Source of the DNA: Arthrobacter rhizophilus
Lineage (GTDB): Bacteria; Actinomycetota; Actinomycetes; Actinomycetales; Micrococcaceae
Direction: 5' to 3'
NCBI RefSeq assembly: GCF_026241105.1
Contig: NZ_JAPFFT010000001.1
Coordinates: 248,001 to 312,000 of the forward strand
DNA length: 64,000 nucleotides
Positions 45,282-53,708 of this stretch are shown here, one piece after another (within the stretch, counting starts at the first letter, position 1; each line of letters starts with the position of its first letter). The notes beneath the pieces are model-generated. The model saw nothing but the letters and a program-made list of their open reading frames with translations, was not told the DNA's origin and made no database searches. A program made the translations under genes and the position numbers.

Positions 45282-46070
45282 TCAGAGCTTGTCGAAGTCG
45301 GCTTCGTCCACCGTGTCATCTGCCGGAGCGGTAGCGCCTGCGCTGATCGCAGCCTTCGAACCGCCGGACTTCAAGGCTGCCAAGCGAGCCTCGATTTCAG
45401 TCTGCTCGCCGAGGTCCTCAAGCTGGTTGAACTGTGCGTCCAGGCTGGAAGCTGCAAGCTCCTGCTGGCCGAGTACTTTGGCCTCTTCGCGGCGGATCTT
45501 CTCTTCGAAGCGGCCAACCTCGCTGGTGGGGTCCATGATGTCGATGCTCTTGAGGGCGTCGTGCACCTGGGTCTGAGCAGCAACCGTCTTGGAGCGTGCG
45601 ATCAGCTCGTTGCGCTTGCTGGTGAGTTCGTTGAGCTTGCCCTTCATCTGGTCCAGGCCGCTCTTGAGCTTGTCCACGACTTCCGACTGGGAGGAGATGT
45701 TGGGCTCGGCGGCCTTGGCTTGGTTCTCGGCCGACATCTGGCGTTGGATGGCCACCTTGGCAAGGTTGTCGAACTTCACAGCGTCGGCCGGGTTACCAGT
45801 GGCACGGTACTCGTCCGCCTTGCGGGAGGCTGCAAGGGCTTTGTTGCCCCAGTCCTGGGCGTTCTTAGTGTCCTCGTTGTAGTCGGCCTGGAGCATGCGG
45901 AGGTTGCCGATGGTCTGCGCCACGGCGGACTCGGCCTCGGCGATGTTGTTCGAGTAGTCGCGGACCATCTGGTCCAGCATCTTCTGCGGGTCCTCAGCTT
46001 GGTCGAGCAAGGCATTGATGTTCGCCTTGGCGAGCTGCGCGATCCGCCCGAAAATGGACTGCTTAACCAT
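45282..46070 (-). CDS. pspA: PspA/IM30 (ESCRT-III-like) family protein
   Basis: A 262-residue, almost wholly helical coiled-coil protein that should coat and protect the inner membrane under stress. Blocks include IFGRIAQLAKANINALLDQAEDP at the start, MLDQMVRDYSNNIAEAESAVA, and the long charged helices with KLKSGLDQMKGKLNEL and FEEKIRREEAKVLG. The C-terminus is acidic (DDTVDEADFDKL). It lies 100 bases behind the TPM-domain gene on the same strand, so the two may work and be transcribed together. Confidence 0.94.
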   Translation of the reverse strand: MVKQSIFGRIAQLAKANINALLDQAEDPQKMLDQMVRDYSNNIAEAESAVAQTIGNLRMLQADYNEDTKNAQDWGNKALAASRKADEYRATGNPADAVKFDNLAKVAIQRQMSAENQAKAAEPNISSQSEVVDKLKSGLDQMKGKLNELTSKRNELIARSKTVAAQTQVHDALKSIDIMDPTSEVGRFEEKIRREEAKVLGQQELAASSLDAQFNQLEDLGEQTEIEARLAALKSGGSKAAISAGATAPADDTVDEADFDKL

Positions 46071-46170
46071 GGTGTTGCCTTTCGTCCTGCTCAGTGGTGC
46101 CCACTGAATCCAGTGATCAGTTCTTGTACCGCTCTACGCAGGGGACTGGCCCCCACCTAGCCTTCGTGAG

Positions 46171-48225
46171 CTAGAAGCTCCCGTCTCCGCCGCCGTCGCC
46201 GCCCCAGCCTCCACCGCCGCCGTCGCCGCCGAAGAAGCCTCCGCTTCCACCACCGTCGCCTCCACCGCCGAAGAAACCTCCGCCGCCTCCGTCGCCGTTA
46301 TTCCCACCGCCCCAGCCGCCTCCGCCGCCGTGGAGGATGGAGTTGATGAGGATGCCGCCGAGAATCGCTCCGCCGAGGCCGCCACCGCTGCCTCCACCGC
46401 CGAACATGCCGCCACGGCCGTAACCTTGGTTGGCAAAGCCGCCGAATTGATCGACGTCGGACTGCGCCAGTTGCGCGGCTTGTGCCGCCAGCGCCTGGGC
46501 CTGCTGAGCATACGTCAGCGCGGTGACCGGGTCATTGCGCGAAATGGACAGGGCGTAGTCGAGATTCCGTTGGGCTTCGGCCAATCGGGTACGGGCCTCG
46601 GGGCCAACGCCGCCGCGCCGCGCCGCGATGTAGTCCGAGGTTGCGCTGATCTGGGACTGAGCAGCCATGATGGTCTGCTGAAGCGAGGCTTGTGCGCGCC
46701 GCGCCTGTTCCTGCTGATCGCGGATTCCCGAGAGGGACTGGTCCAAGGCCTGGTGTGCCCTCTCCACCCGGTCCAAGGTGGCTAGGGGATCGATCTTGCC
46801 GCCTTGGATTTCTGCCTTGACCTGAGCCAGCGCGGCTTCGACTCCGGCCACCGGACCGGCCAGTTCCGGGTGCTCGCCGGACTGGATCATCGCTTTGGCT
46901 TGTGCGAGGTCCTGGCTTGTCTCCGCCACCGCACCCTCTAGCGAATTCCGTGCTTCGTCGAGGCTGCCCGCTACCTTGGAAATCGCACCGATCAGCACGT
47001 TGGTCTGGTGCAGGCCTTCTTCCGCGGCGCGGACCGCCACTGCGGCAAGGCTGCTTTCACCTGCCGCCAGCTTTTCCTGGGCTGTACTTGTTGCGTTCTG
47101 AACGAAGGCAAGGCGGTCCTTGGCCTGCGTAATGTTGTCGCTCACGTGGCCGAGCGCACTGTCTGCGTACTTTTCGCGCAGGCCGTTGAGGGATTCCTCG
47201 GCACTGCTGATCTTCGCCTCCGCTTCGTTGGCGCCGGCAGCAACGGCTGCCAAAGCCTGGGGAGCGTTCTTCTCAAGCTCACGCAGGGAGTCGAAATCGG
47301 CCTTCTGCTCACGCAACGACTCAAGGGCGGCCTCCGAGCGTCGGATGATTTCGCCGAGCCAACTACGCTGCTGCTCTTCGGTGTCCGGGATCTGGTCATC
47401 GAGCTGTTGCTGCAGCTTAAAGGATTCGGTCATGTGGTTTTTTGAATCCAGCAAGGCCTTGGTGAAGTTCCCGACGGCGGCGTCGCCGTATTGCGCTTGC
47501 GCGAAGCCGAGTTCCTGCTCGCTGGACTTGATGGTGTCATCTGCTTCGATGAGCAGGGATCCAGCTTTGCGCCGCAATTCCGCGATACTCAGGGAGGCAA
47601 GGGGATCCAGCTGACCTCCCTGCGGGCCGTAGCTCGCACTGGATGCCGGGCTCTTCTTGCGGCGGTTGCGGAAGTACAAGTACGTTCCAACGCCCCCAGC
47701 CGCAACCACGCCCGCACCGATGAGTACCGCAGTGCCCGCGCCGGAATTCTGGGTGTCGCCGATGGCCTTGGCGGCATCAATCGCTGCTTGGTCGTAGTTC
47801 TTCTTGCCCTGCACAAGGTTTGCAAGGACAGCGTTTTTGAGGATGTCGTCGCGCTGGGAATCAGTGATCTTGCTGCCAGGTCCACGGGTGATGTTTACTT
47901 TGCCCTCGTCCGTGGCGACGGCCAGCAGGACGTCGGTCGATCCGAAGGACTTCTTCTTTGCCACCGCGTTGCCCCAATCGGTGGGCGTGGCCGGGTTGGT
48001 GAAGGTCTTTTCAGTGACGACATACAGATTGAACTGGTGTTCGTTGTAGAGGGACTTGATTGCGTTTTGAACCGCAGTCTTGTCGCGAAGGACGCCGGCG
48101 TCGTCAGTGATGTTCTGGCCGGACGGGATAGTCACCGGGTCAGCGGCCCAGGCCGCTGCGGCCGGGAGGGCCAGCATTCCAGCCAGGCCGATGACGGCGA
48201 GTACACGTTTCAACATTGACCGCAT
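46171..48225 (-). CDS. TPM-domain membrane protein with coiled-coil and Gly-rich tail
   Basis: A 684-residue protein. A signal peptide (residues 1-28, ending AAAAWAAD) is followed by a TPM_phosphatase-like domain (about 30-155, ITDDAGVLRDK and VLLAVATDEGKVN) on the outside, one membrane helix (AVLIGAGVVAAGGVGTYLYF), then a long helical coiled coil inside (about 210-600) and a Gly/Asp-rich tail of about 75 residues with GGG repeats. The ATG has AAGGG 7 bases upstream. Placed before pspA, it looks like a membrane sensor or anchor for the PspA coat, which is inference. Confidence 0.9.
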   Translation of the reverse strand: MRSMLKRVLAVIGLAGMLALPAAAAWAADPVTIPSGQNITDDAGVLRDKTAVQNAIKSLYNEHQFNLYVVTEKTFTNPATPTDWGNAVAKKKSFGSTDVLLAVATDEGKVNITRGPGSKITDSQRDDILKNAVLANLVQGKKNYDQAAIDAAKAIGDTQNSGAGTAVLIGAGVVAAGGVGTYLYFRNRRKKSPASSASYGPQGGQLDPLASLSIAELRRKAGSLLIEADDTIKSSEQELGFAQAQYGDAAVGNFTKALLDSKNHMTESFKLQQQLDDQIPDTEEQQRSWLGEIIRRSEAALESLREQKADFDSLRELEKNAPQALAAVAAGANEAEAKISSAEESLNGLREKYADSALGHVSDNITQAKDRLAFVQNATSTAQEKLAAGESSLAAVAVRAAEEGLHQTNVLIGAISKVAGSLDEARNSLEGAVAETSQDLAQAKAMIQSGEHPELAGPVAGVEAALAQVKAEIQGGKIDPLATLDRVERAHQALDQSLSGIRDQQEQARRAQASLQQTIMAAQSQISATSDYIAARRGGVGPEARTRLAEAQRNLDYALSISRNDPVTALTYAQQAQALAAQAAQLAQSDVDQFGGFANQGYGRGGMFGGGGSGGGLGGAILGGILINSILHGGGGGWGGGNNGDGGGGGFFGGGGDGGGSGGFFGGDGGGGGWGGDGGGDGSF

Positions 48226-48555
48226 GGCAACCCTTCAGCACGTCTGCGATTGGTCCGGGCCGGACCAATCGAAACAGAATGCATCAGCGCCCCCACGCAT
48301 GGTTGTCAAGCCGCAGGTCGCTGTGGCAATTCCACTTGATTCTATGGTGCACCTTTTGGAGCGTCCACAGCGGTAAATATGCCGCCAGCGAAACGGGGAG
48401 AGATCTGCCCTGCCCCGGCGTTGAAGGGGCTAGCCGGGGCCACTCGGGGCACACGTCCGTTCCGAGGACGGCGTTCAGCAAGCTCCCAGCGAACGTCGAC
48501 TCTTGATTCAGCAAGAGCGACGATAGTTAAGGGGACGAGGAAGAAAGGAAGTCCC
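48226..48555. other. divergent intergenic region, TPM gene / htrA gene
   Basis: 330 bases with no gene I can support. Beyond the palindrome at 48247-48271 it must hold the promoters of both units. TTGATT (48503-48508) and TAGTTA (48524-48529) lie on the htrA side, but a 15-base spacer makes them a weak pair. AAAGGAAG (48545-48552) is the htrA ribosome binding site. Confidence 0.4.
48247..48271. promoter_or_regulatory. 25-base palindrome upstream of the TPM/pspA genes
   Basis: CGATTGGTCCGG, one central G, and the exact complement CCGGACCAATCG. It lies 21 bases before the TPM ATG (minus strand). It is either an operator or a 5' leader hairpin next to the ribosome binding site. Confidence 0.55.
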
Positions 48556-50277
48556 ATGACGGAGAACCCATCACAGGGCGCCGTGCCTGAGAACAATGGC
48601 CCCGAGAACCATGGTCCTGAGGGCAACGGCAAGGCGGAGGGGGACAAGCAAGCAAGCTCCCAGCCTACGGCGCCGCTGCCGGCATACCAGCCGGGTCAGG
48701 ATTTCACAGCGCAGACCGAACACACAGCGCAGACCGAACACACAGCGCAGACCCCGGCACCTTGGGCCCAGGGCCCGGCCGAAAACGCCACCGAACAGAT
48801 CCAGGCGCAGCACAGTGCGCCTCAAAACAGTGCGCCTCAAAACAGTGCGCCTCAAAACGGCGCTCCCCAAAACAACCCGCCACAGCACGGCGCCCCCCAG
48901 CACAGCGCGGCGCCGCAGCACGCGGAACCCCAGCGCCCGGGCTACCCCGCAGGCCAGGGGCACCCATATCCGCAGCACCAGCCTTTCTACGGTGGACCGA
49001 ATCCGGCGCAGCACTATCCCACCCAGCAGTTCCCGCCGGCGGCCCACCCGGGCGGTCCAGCGGCCGGCCCTAAGCGCAAGCCAGTCTTCGGCGTCGGGAC
49101 CCTGGTGGCCAGCATCCTGGCGGCAGGGCTCGTGGGCGGCGGAGTGGTGGCCGCCAGTGATCAGCTGTTCGGCAGCCGGACCCAGATCGCGGCCAGCAGC
49201 AGCCAGACGGGAACGGTGATCGTCAACAACAAGGACGACGTCAACGCCATCACGGCAGCAGCAGCCAAGGCTTCGCCAAGCGTCGTGACCATCATGGCCT
49301 CCAGTGGAAGCCAAGGCGGCACGGGTTCCGGCATCATCCTCGATGATCAGGGACACATCCTGACCAACACCCACGTGGTGACCCTCGACGGCGCCAGCGC
49401 CAACGCCGCGATTGAAGTGCGGTTAAGTGATGGACGCGTCATGAAGGCGACGGTCGTGGGTACGGACCCGCTGTCGGACCTCGCGGTCATCAAGGTGGAC
49501 AACGCTTCGGGCCTGGTGCCGGCTACGCTCGGTGACTCGAGCAAGATCAACGTTGGGGACAACGCCGTCGCTATTGGCGCCCCCCTCGGCCTGCCGGGCA
49601 CCGTCACTGATGGCATCGTGTCCACGCTCAACCGCACCATCAGTGTGGCGTCCTCGGCCGTTCCCAACGGCGGCTCTGACAGCTCGCAGGGCGGCGGCCA
49701 GGGCGGATTCCAGTTCGCTCCTCCAGGCGGTGGCCAAAGCCAGCGCAGTGCGGGCCAGGGCACCGTTTCGCTCAACGTGATCCAGACCGATGCGGCCATC
49801 AACCCGGGCAACTCCGGTGGGGCCCTGGTCAACGCCAAGGGTGAGATCATCGGCGTCAACGTGGCGATCGCCTCGGCCGGCAGCAACAGTTCCTCGTCTT
49901 CGTCGAGCGGCAACATCGGTGTGGGCTTCAGCATCCCCATCAACAACGCCAAGCGTGTTGCTGATGAAATCATCAAGTCGGGCAAGGCCAGCCATGGGCA
50001 GTTCGGCGTCAGCGTGCAGCCCAAGTCGGCCACAGGAAGCACCTCCGGGTTCTCGGTAGGCGCGCAGGTGGCAAGCGTGACCGCGGGCTCCGCTGCCGAG
50101 AAGGCAGGTATCAAGGTGGGTGACGTCGTGACCAAGTTCGCAGGGATGGACGTCAACGATCCCGAACAGCTCACCGCGGCTGTCCGCGAGCAGCCGGCAG
50201 GTGCAACGGTCAAGGTGACCATCCAGCGCGGCGGCCAGTCGCAGGAGCTCGATGTGACCCTGGACGCCGCACAGTAG
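48556..50277 (+). CDS. HtrA/DegP-like membrane-anchored serine protease with PDZ domain
   Basis: A 573-residue trypsin-like protease. The first 175 residues are cytoplasmic and low in complexity (Gln, Pro, Asn and Ala, with peptide repeats APQNS and TAQTEH). One helix follows (about 179-200, LVASILAAGLVGGGVVAAS). The protease domain has the His in LTNTHVV (about 273), the Asp in LSDLAVIKV (about 307) and the Ser in NPGNSGGALV (about 419). A C-terminal PDZ domain covers about 490-573. It acts outside the membrane on misfolded proteins. Divergent from the TPM-pspA unit, another stress system. ATG 48556 has AAAGGAAG upstream. Confidence 0.95.
   Translation: MTENPSQGAVPENNGPENHGPEGNGKAEGDKQASSQPTAPLPAYQPGQDFTAQTEHTAQTEHTAQTPAPWAQGPAENATEQIQAQHSAPQNSAPQNSAPQNGAPQNNPPQHGAPQHSAAPQHAEPQRPGYPAGQGHPYPQHQPFYGGPNPAQHYPTQQFPPAAHPGGPAAGPKRKPVFGVGTLVASILAAGLVGGGVVAASDQLFGSRTQIAASSSQTGTVIVNNKDDVNAITAAAAKASPSVVTIMASSGSQGGTGSGIILDDQGHILTNTHVVTLDGASANAAIEVRLSDGRVMKATVVGTDPLSDLAVIKVDNASGLVPATLGDSSKINVGDNAVAIGAPLGLPGTVTDGIVSTLNRTISVASSAVPNGGSDSSQGGGQGGFQFAPPGGGQSQRSAGQGTVSLNVIQTDAAINPGNSGGALVNAKGEIIGVNVAIASAGSNSSSSSSSGNIGVGFSIPINNAKRVADEIIKSGKASHGQFGVSVQPKSATGSTSGFSVGAQVASVTAGSAAEKAGIKVGDVVTKFAGMDVNDPEQLTAAVREQPAGATVKVTIQRGGQSQELDVTLDAAQ
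48705..48753 (+). repeat. 18-bp in-frame tandem repeat in htrA
   Basis: CACAGCGCAGACCGAACA at 48705-48722 and 48723-48740, then 13 bases of a third copy. It codes for repeated TAQTEH. The unit is a multiple of three, so copy-number change keeps the frame. Confidence 0.9.
48813..48872 (+). repeat. 15-bp in-frame tandem repeat in htrA
   Basis: CAGTGCGCCTCAAAA three times exactly (48813-48857), then a degenerate fourth copy. It codes for repeated SAPQN in the cytoplasmic N-terminus. Confidence 0.92.
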
Positions 50278-50306
50278 CCTTCCATCGGGCAAAAGGTTAG
50301 TAATCG

Positions 50307-50347
50307 ACGACTGCGGGCGGCACCACAACGGTGCCGCCCGCAGTCGT
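50307..50347 (+). terminator. 18-bp hairpin after htrA
   Basis: Arms 50307-50324 and 50330-50347 are exact complements (ACGACTGCGGGCGGCACC) around ACAAC. No T-run follows. It lies 30 bases behind the htrA stop. Confidence 0.7.
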
Positions 50348-50533
50348 GTGCTTAGCCCGGCAAACGCGGGCGATCCATGAAACAGGAGTTAACGCGGGTA
50401 CGCGGCGTTGCCCGACTTGTCCCGCAATATGCTTAGCTAGGACGAGCCCTTACGCTGGGCACTCTTGGCCATGCCGCCAGCTGCTGGCCATCCCCGAGTA
50501 TGGAAGGCTGCCTCGAACACAGTGGGAGACACA

Positions 50534-51334
50534 TTGAAGATTGTTGTTCTGGTCAAGCACGTCCCGGACGCGCAGTTCGACCGACACCTCACCGGCCCAG
50601 GCAACACGACGGACCGCGACGAGAGCATCCTCTCCGAACTGGACGAGTATGCGCTTGAAGCAGCCCTGCAGCTCAGCGAGGCCCGCGGAGGTGCGAAGGC
50701 GGGCAACGAGGTCATCGCCTTGAGCATGGGTCCCGCCGGCGCCGTGAACGCCATCAAGAAGTCCTTGCAGATCGGAGCCTCATCGGGTGCGCATTTGAGC
50801 GATGATGCTTTGGCCGGTTCCGATGCGGCCGCCACCTCGCTGGCCCTCGCCGCGGCAATCCGGTATCTCGGCGCAGACGCGCCCGTGGACCTTGTCCTGA
50901 CGGGCATGGCCTCGACCGACGGCGAAACGTCCTTGGTTCCCGCCCAGATCGCCGAGCGGCTCGGGCTTCCGCAGGTCACGTTTGCTTCCTCCCTTGAAGT
51001 CAACGGCGAACGCGTAGTCGCCCGCCGTGACGGCGACGCCCATGCGGACACCGTCGAGGCAACCTTGCCGGCTTTGGTATCCGTGACCGACCAGATCAAC
51101 GAGCCCCGGTACCCCAATTTCAAGGGCATCCTTGCCGCCAAGAAGAAAAAAATCACGCCACTCACCCTGGCCGACATCGGCGTCGATGCCGCCCAGGTAG
51201 GCGCCGCGGGTTCGCTGACCGCCGTCGAGACCGCAGAAGCGCGTCCGCCGCGCTCAGCGGGCACCATCATCACTGACGAAGGCGACGCCGGCATCAAGCT
51301 GGTTGAGTTCCTGGCCGCCCAGAAGCTGCTCTAA
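50534..51334 (+). CDS. etfB: electron transfer flavoprotein, beta subunit (second pair)
   Basis: A 266-residue ETF beta subunit, a paralogue of the one at 41.3 kb. From the TTG at 50534 it starts LKIVVLVKHVPDAQFDRHL; GGGAG lies five bases upstream, and this matches the family start. An in-frame ATG at 50465 would add 23 unlikely residues. Blocks shared with the first copy are ELDEYALEAALQL, VIALSMGPAG, RYPNFKGILAAKKKKI and RPPRSAGTIITDEG. etfA follows after 15 bases. This copy has the more usual FixA/EtfB spacing. Confidence 0.94.
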   Translation: MKIVVLVKHVPDAQFDRHLTGPGNTTDRDESILSELDEYALEAALQLSEARGGAKAGNEVIALSMGPAGAVNAIKKSLQIGASSGAHLSDDALAGSDAAATSLALAAAIRYLGADAPVDLVLTGMASTDGETSLVPAQIAERLGLPQVTFASSLEVNGERVVARRDGDAHADTVEATLPALVSVTDQINEPRYPNFKGILAAKKKKITPLTLADIGVDAAQVGAAGSLTAVETAEARPPRSAGTIITDEGDAGIKLVEFLAAQKLL

Positions 51335-51349
51335 GAGGATTCCAGACAC

Positions 51350-52303
51350 ATGGCAAAAGCACTTGTATTCATTGACAACCCGGGATCGGCGCTCAAGAAG
51401 AGCAGCCTCGAACTCCTGACGATCGCCCGTTCCCTCGGGGAAGCGGCAGTCGCGTTCAACGGTGAACTGCACGACGACGTCGCCGCCGCCTTGGGGGCGC
51501 ACGGAGCCTCAGTTCTCTACCGGCCATCCACTACGGACCTGGACGACTACCTCGTCGCGCCGAAAGCCGCATACCTTGCCGCGGCTGTTGCCGCCTCCGG
51601 AGCCGAAACTGTCCTGCTGGAGAACACGGCGGACGGTAAGGAAATCGCAGCCCGCCTTGGCGTGAAGCTCAACGCCGGTGTCATCACCGATGTTGTGGGC
51701 GTCGACGCCGATGGCACGGCCCACAAGTCGGTCCTGGCGGGTTCGTACACCACCACGGCCAAGGCTCGGACGGCCGTCGCCGTGCTCACGGTCAAGCCCA
51801 ACAGTGTTGACGTCGAGGCCCCGGCCGCGGCAAGCACTCCTGAAGCCGTCACTATCGACGTCCCGGCCGACGCCACGGCGAACGCCGCACGGATCACCGG
51901 GCGCGCCGAAAAGCCTGCCAGTGGCCGTCCCGAGCTCACTGAAGCCCGGATTGTGGTTGCGGGCGGCCGCGGCGTCGATGGCGACTTCGGTCCCTTGGAA
52001 GAACTGGCCGACGCGCTGGGCGGTGCACTCGGGGCTTCCCGTGCCGCTACGGATGCAGGCTGGATCGGCCATGACTACCAAGTAGGCCAAACGGGCAAGA
52101 CCGTTTCCCCGCAGCTTTACATCTCGGCAGGCATCTCAGGTGCCATCCAGCAGAAGGCCGGCATGCAGACCTCCAAGGTGATCGTCGCGATCAACAAGGA
52201 TGCGGAATCGCCGATTTTCGAAATCGCGGACTTTGGCATCATCGGCGACCTCTTCAAGGTTGTTCCGCAGGCCACCGAAGAGATCAAAAAGCGGAAAGGC
52301 TGA
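51350..52303 (+). CDS. etfA: electron transfer flavoprotein, alpha subunit (second pair)
   Basis: A 317-residue ETF alpha subunit, a paralogue of the one at 42.0 kb. The FAD domain has [23 protein letters not shown]'s first part ([13 protein letters not shown]), [31 protein letters not shown] and [20 protein letters not shown]. It forms a heterodimer with the preceding etfB. The PIG-L deacetylase gene starts 5 bases behind its stop, so the three genes are likely one transcript. Confidence 0.95.
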   Translation: MAKALVFIDNPGSALKKSSLELLTIARSLGEAAVAFNGELHDDVAAALGAHGASVLYRPSTTDLDDYLVAPKAAYLAAAVAASGAETVLLENTADGKEIAARLGVKLNAGVITDVVGVDADGTAHKSVLAGSYTTTAKARTAVAVLTVKPNSVDVEAPAAASTPEAVTIDVPADATANAARITGRAEKPASGRPELTEARIVVAGGRGVDGDFGPLEELADALGGALGASRAATDAGWIGHDYQVGQTGKTVSPQLYISAGISGAIQQKAGMQTSKVIVAINKDAESPIFEIADFGIIGDLFKVVPQATEEIKKRKG

Positions 52304-52308
52304 TCCCT

Positions 52309-53088
52309 TTGTCTTCTGACGCTACGTCAACAAAGAGCCCGTTCAACGCCTCCACGGAGCGCGTTGAGCGGGTGCTTTGTTTTACCGCCCACCCGGACGA
52401 CATCGACTTTGGTGCGGCCGGCACCATCGCTGCCTGGACCGCCGCCGGCGTCGAAGTCAGTTACTGCATCATGACCGACGGCGATGCCGGGGGGTTCGAT
52501 CCAGCCCACCGCGAAGAAATCATTGCCATGCGCGCGGAGGAGCAGAGACAAGCCGCGGCCCTCGTCGGAGTGACGGACCTGCACTACCTCCACGGGCGTG
52601 ATGGCTACCTCGAACCGACGCATGAAGTCATCAGGCAAGTGGTGAAGTTGATCCGCGAAATCCGTCCCGACGTCGTCCTGGCGATGCACCCGGAACGCAA
52701 CTGGGACCGGATCCAGAAAAGCCACCCGGACCACCTTGCTGTGGGGGAAATCGTGACCCGGGCCGTGTACCCCGCGGTTGAAAACCCGTTCGCTTACCCG
52801 GAACTCGCGGAGGCCGGACTCGAGGCCTACAAGTTGCCGTGGCTATGGCTGTTTGCCGGTCCGGAAACCCGTGAGAACTATTTCGTGGACGTCACAGGAC
52901 ACGTTGACGCCAAGCTCGCCGCGATCCGGATCCATGCGAGCCAGCATCCTGACTTGGAAGGTATGGAACGCGCTGTCCGGGGCATGTTGGAGCGGAATGC
53001 CTCGCGCGCCGGGATGGTGGCCGGACGGGGCGCCGAGGCGTTCCACGTAGTGGAAGTCAACGGCTCCGGAACCATCGCCGGTTTCTGA
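52309..53088 (+). CDS. PIG-L/LmbE family deacetylase
   Basis: A 259-residue zinc-dependent N-acetylglucosamine-type deacetylase. The zinc motif AHPDD is at about residues 28-32 and the third ligand region is [10 protein letters not shown]. The family includes MshB and Mca of mycothiol metabolism, but the sequence does not show which substrate is used. The TTG start has GGAAAGG 9 bases upstream and lies 5 bases behind etfA. A mycothiol or detoxification link is plausible in an actinobacterium but is inference. Confidence 0.9.
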   Translation: MSSDATSTKSPFNASTERVERVLCFTAHPDDIDFGAAGTIAAWTAAGVEVSYCIMTDGDAGGFDPAHREEIIAMRAEEQRQAAALVGVTDLHYLHGRDGYLEPTHEVIRQVVKLIREIRPDVVLAMHPERNWDRIQKSHPDHLAVGEIVTRAVYPAVENPFAYPELAEAGLEAYKLPWLWLFAGPETRENYFVDVTGHVDAKLAAIRIHASQHPDLEGMERAVRGMLERNASRAGMVAGRGAEAFHVVEVNGSGTIAGF

Positions 53089-53128
53089 AATTGCTGATGT
53101 GTAACCTGTGTCATATGCTTAGTCTCGT

Positions 53129-53143
53129 TTAAATCATATTTAA
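53129..53143. promoter_or_regulatory. 6-3-6 AT-rich dyad upstream of gntK
   Basis: TTAAAT-CAT-ATTTAA lies 20 bases before the gntK ATG and next to its ribosome binding site GAGGAAGG, in the most AT-rich stretch nearby. A candidate operator for gluconate control. Confidence 0.45.
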
Positions 53144-53162
53144 TTGAGGAAGGCAGACTTTG

Positions 53163-53708
53163 ATGGCGAAGACTGCACAACAACCGGTATTGGTGATCAT
53201 GGGCGTCTCCGGTTCCGGTAAATCGACAGTGGCCGGCGTATTGGCCGGCCGCCTGGGTTGGGACCTCGCCGAAGGCGACGACCTGCACCCCGAAGCGAAT
53301 GTGGCAAAGATGCAGGCAGGGCACGCACTCAGCGATGAGGACCGTTGGCCGTGGCTGGACATCATTGCCGATTGGATCAAGGAGCGCACAGCGGTTGGAA
53401 AGCCGGGCATCATCACGTGCTCGGCGTTGAAGAAGCGTTACCGTGATGTCCTTCGCGGCGAGGGAGTCGTGTTCGTCTTCCTCCAAGGAAGCAAGGACAA
53501 GATTTCCGATCGGCTGGCTTCGCGCCACGGCCACTTCATGCCTCCCTCGTTGCTGGAATCACAGTTCGATGCACTTGAGGCGCCCACCGAGGAGGAGAAC
53601 CACATCTCGCTGTGCGTTTCCGCTTCTCCGGCTGAAGAAGCTGACGAAATCATCGAACGGCTCGGCCTTGAGGCACAGCCGGCACACACAACTGGAGATG
53701 CAGCGTGA
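53163..53708 (+). CDS. gntK: gluconokinase
   Basis: Phosphorylates gluconate to 6-phosphogluconate. 181 residues. Walker A is GVSGSGKS (about 16-23), followed by EGDDLHPEANVAKM, the substrate loop, and ITCSALKKRYRDVLRG; FLQGSKDKISDRLASRHGHF is the late signature. Family length is normal. GAGGAAGG lies 9 bases before ATG 53163; a TTG three bases upstream is also in frame. It overlaps the permease GTG by 4 bases. No GntR-type regulator is adjacent. Confidence 0.95.
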   Translation: MAKTAQQPVLVIMGVSGSGKSTVAGVLAGRLGWDLAEGDDLHPEANVAKMQAGHALSDEDRWPWLDIIADWIKERTAVGKPGIITCSALKKRYRDVLRGEGVVFVFLQGSKDKISDRLASRHGHFMPPSLLESQFDALEAPTEEENHISLCVSASPAEEADEIIERLGLEAQPAHTTGDAA

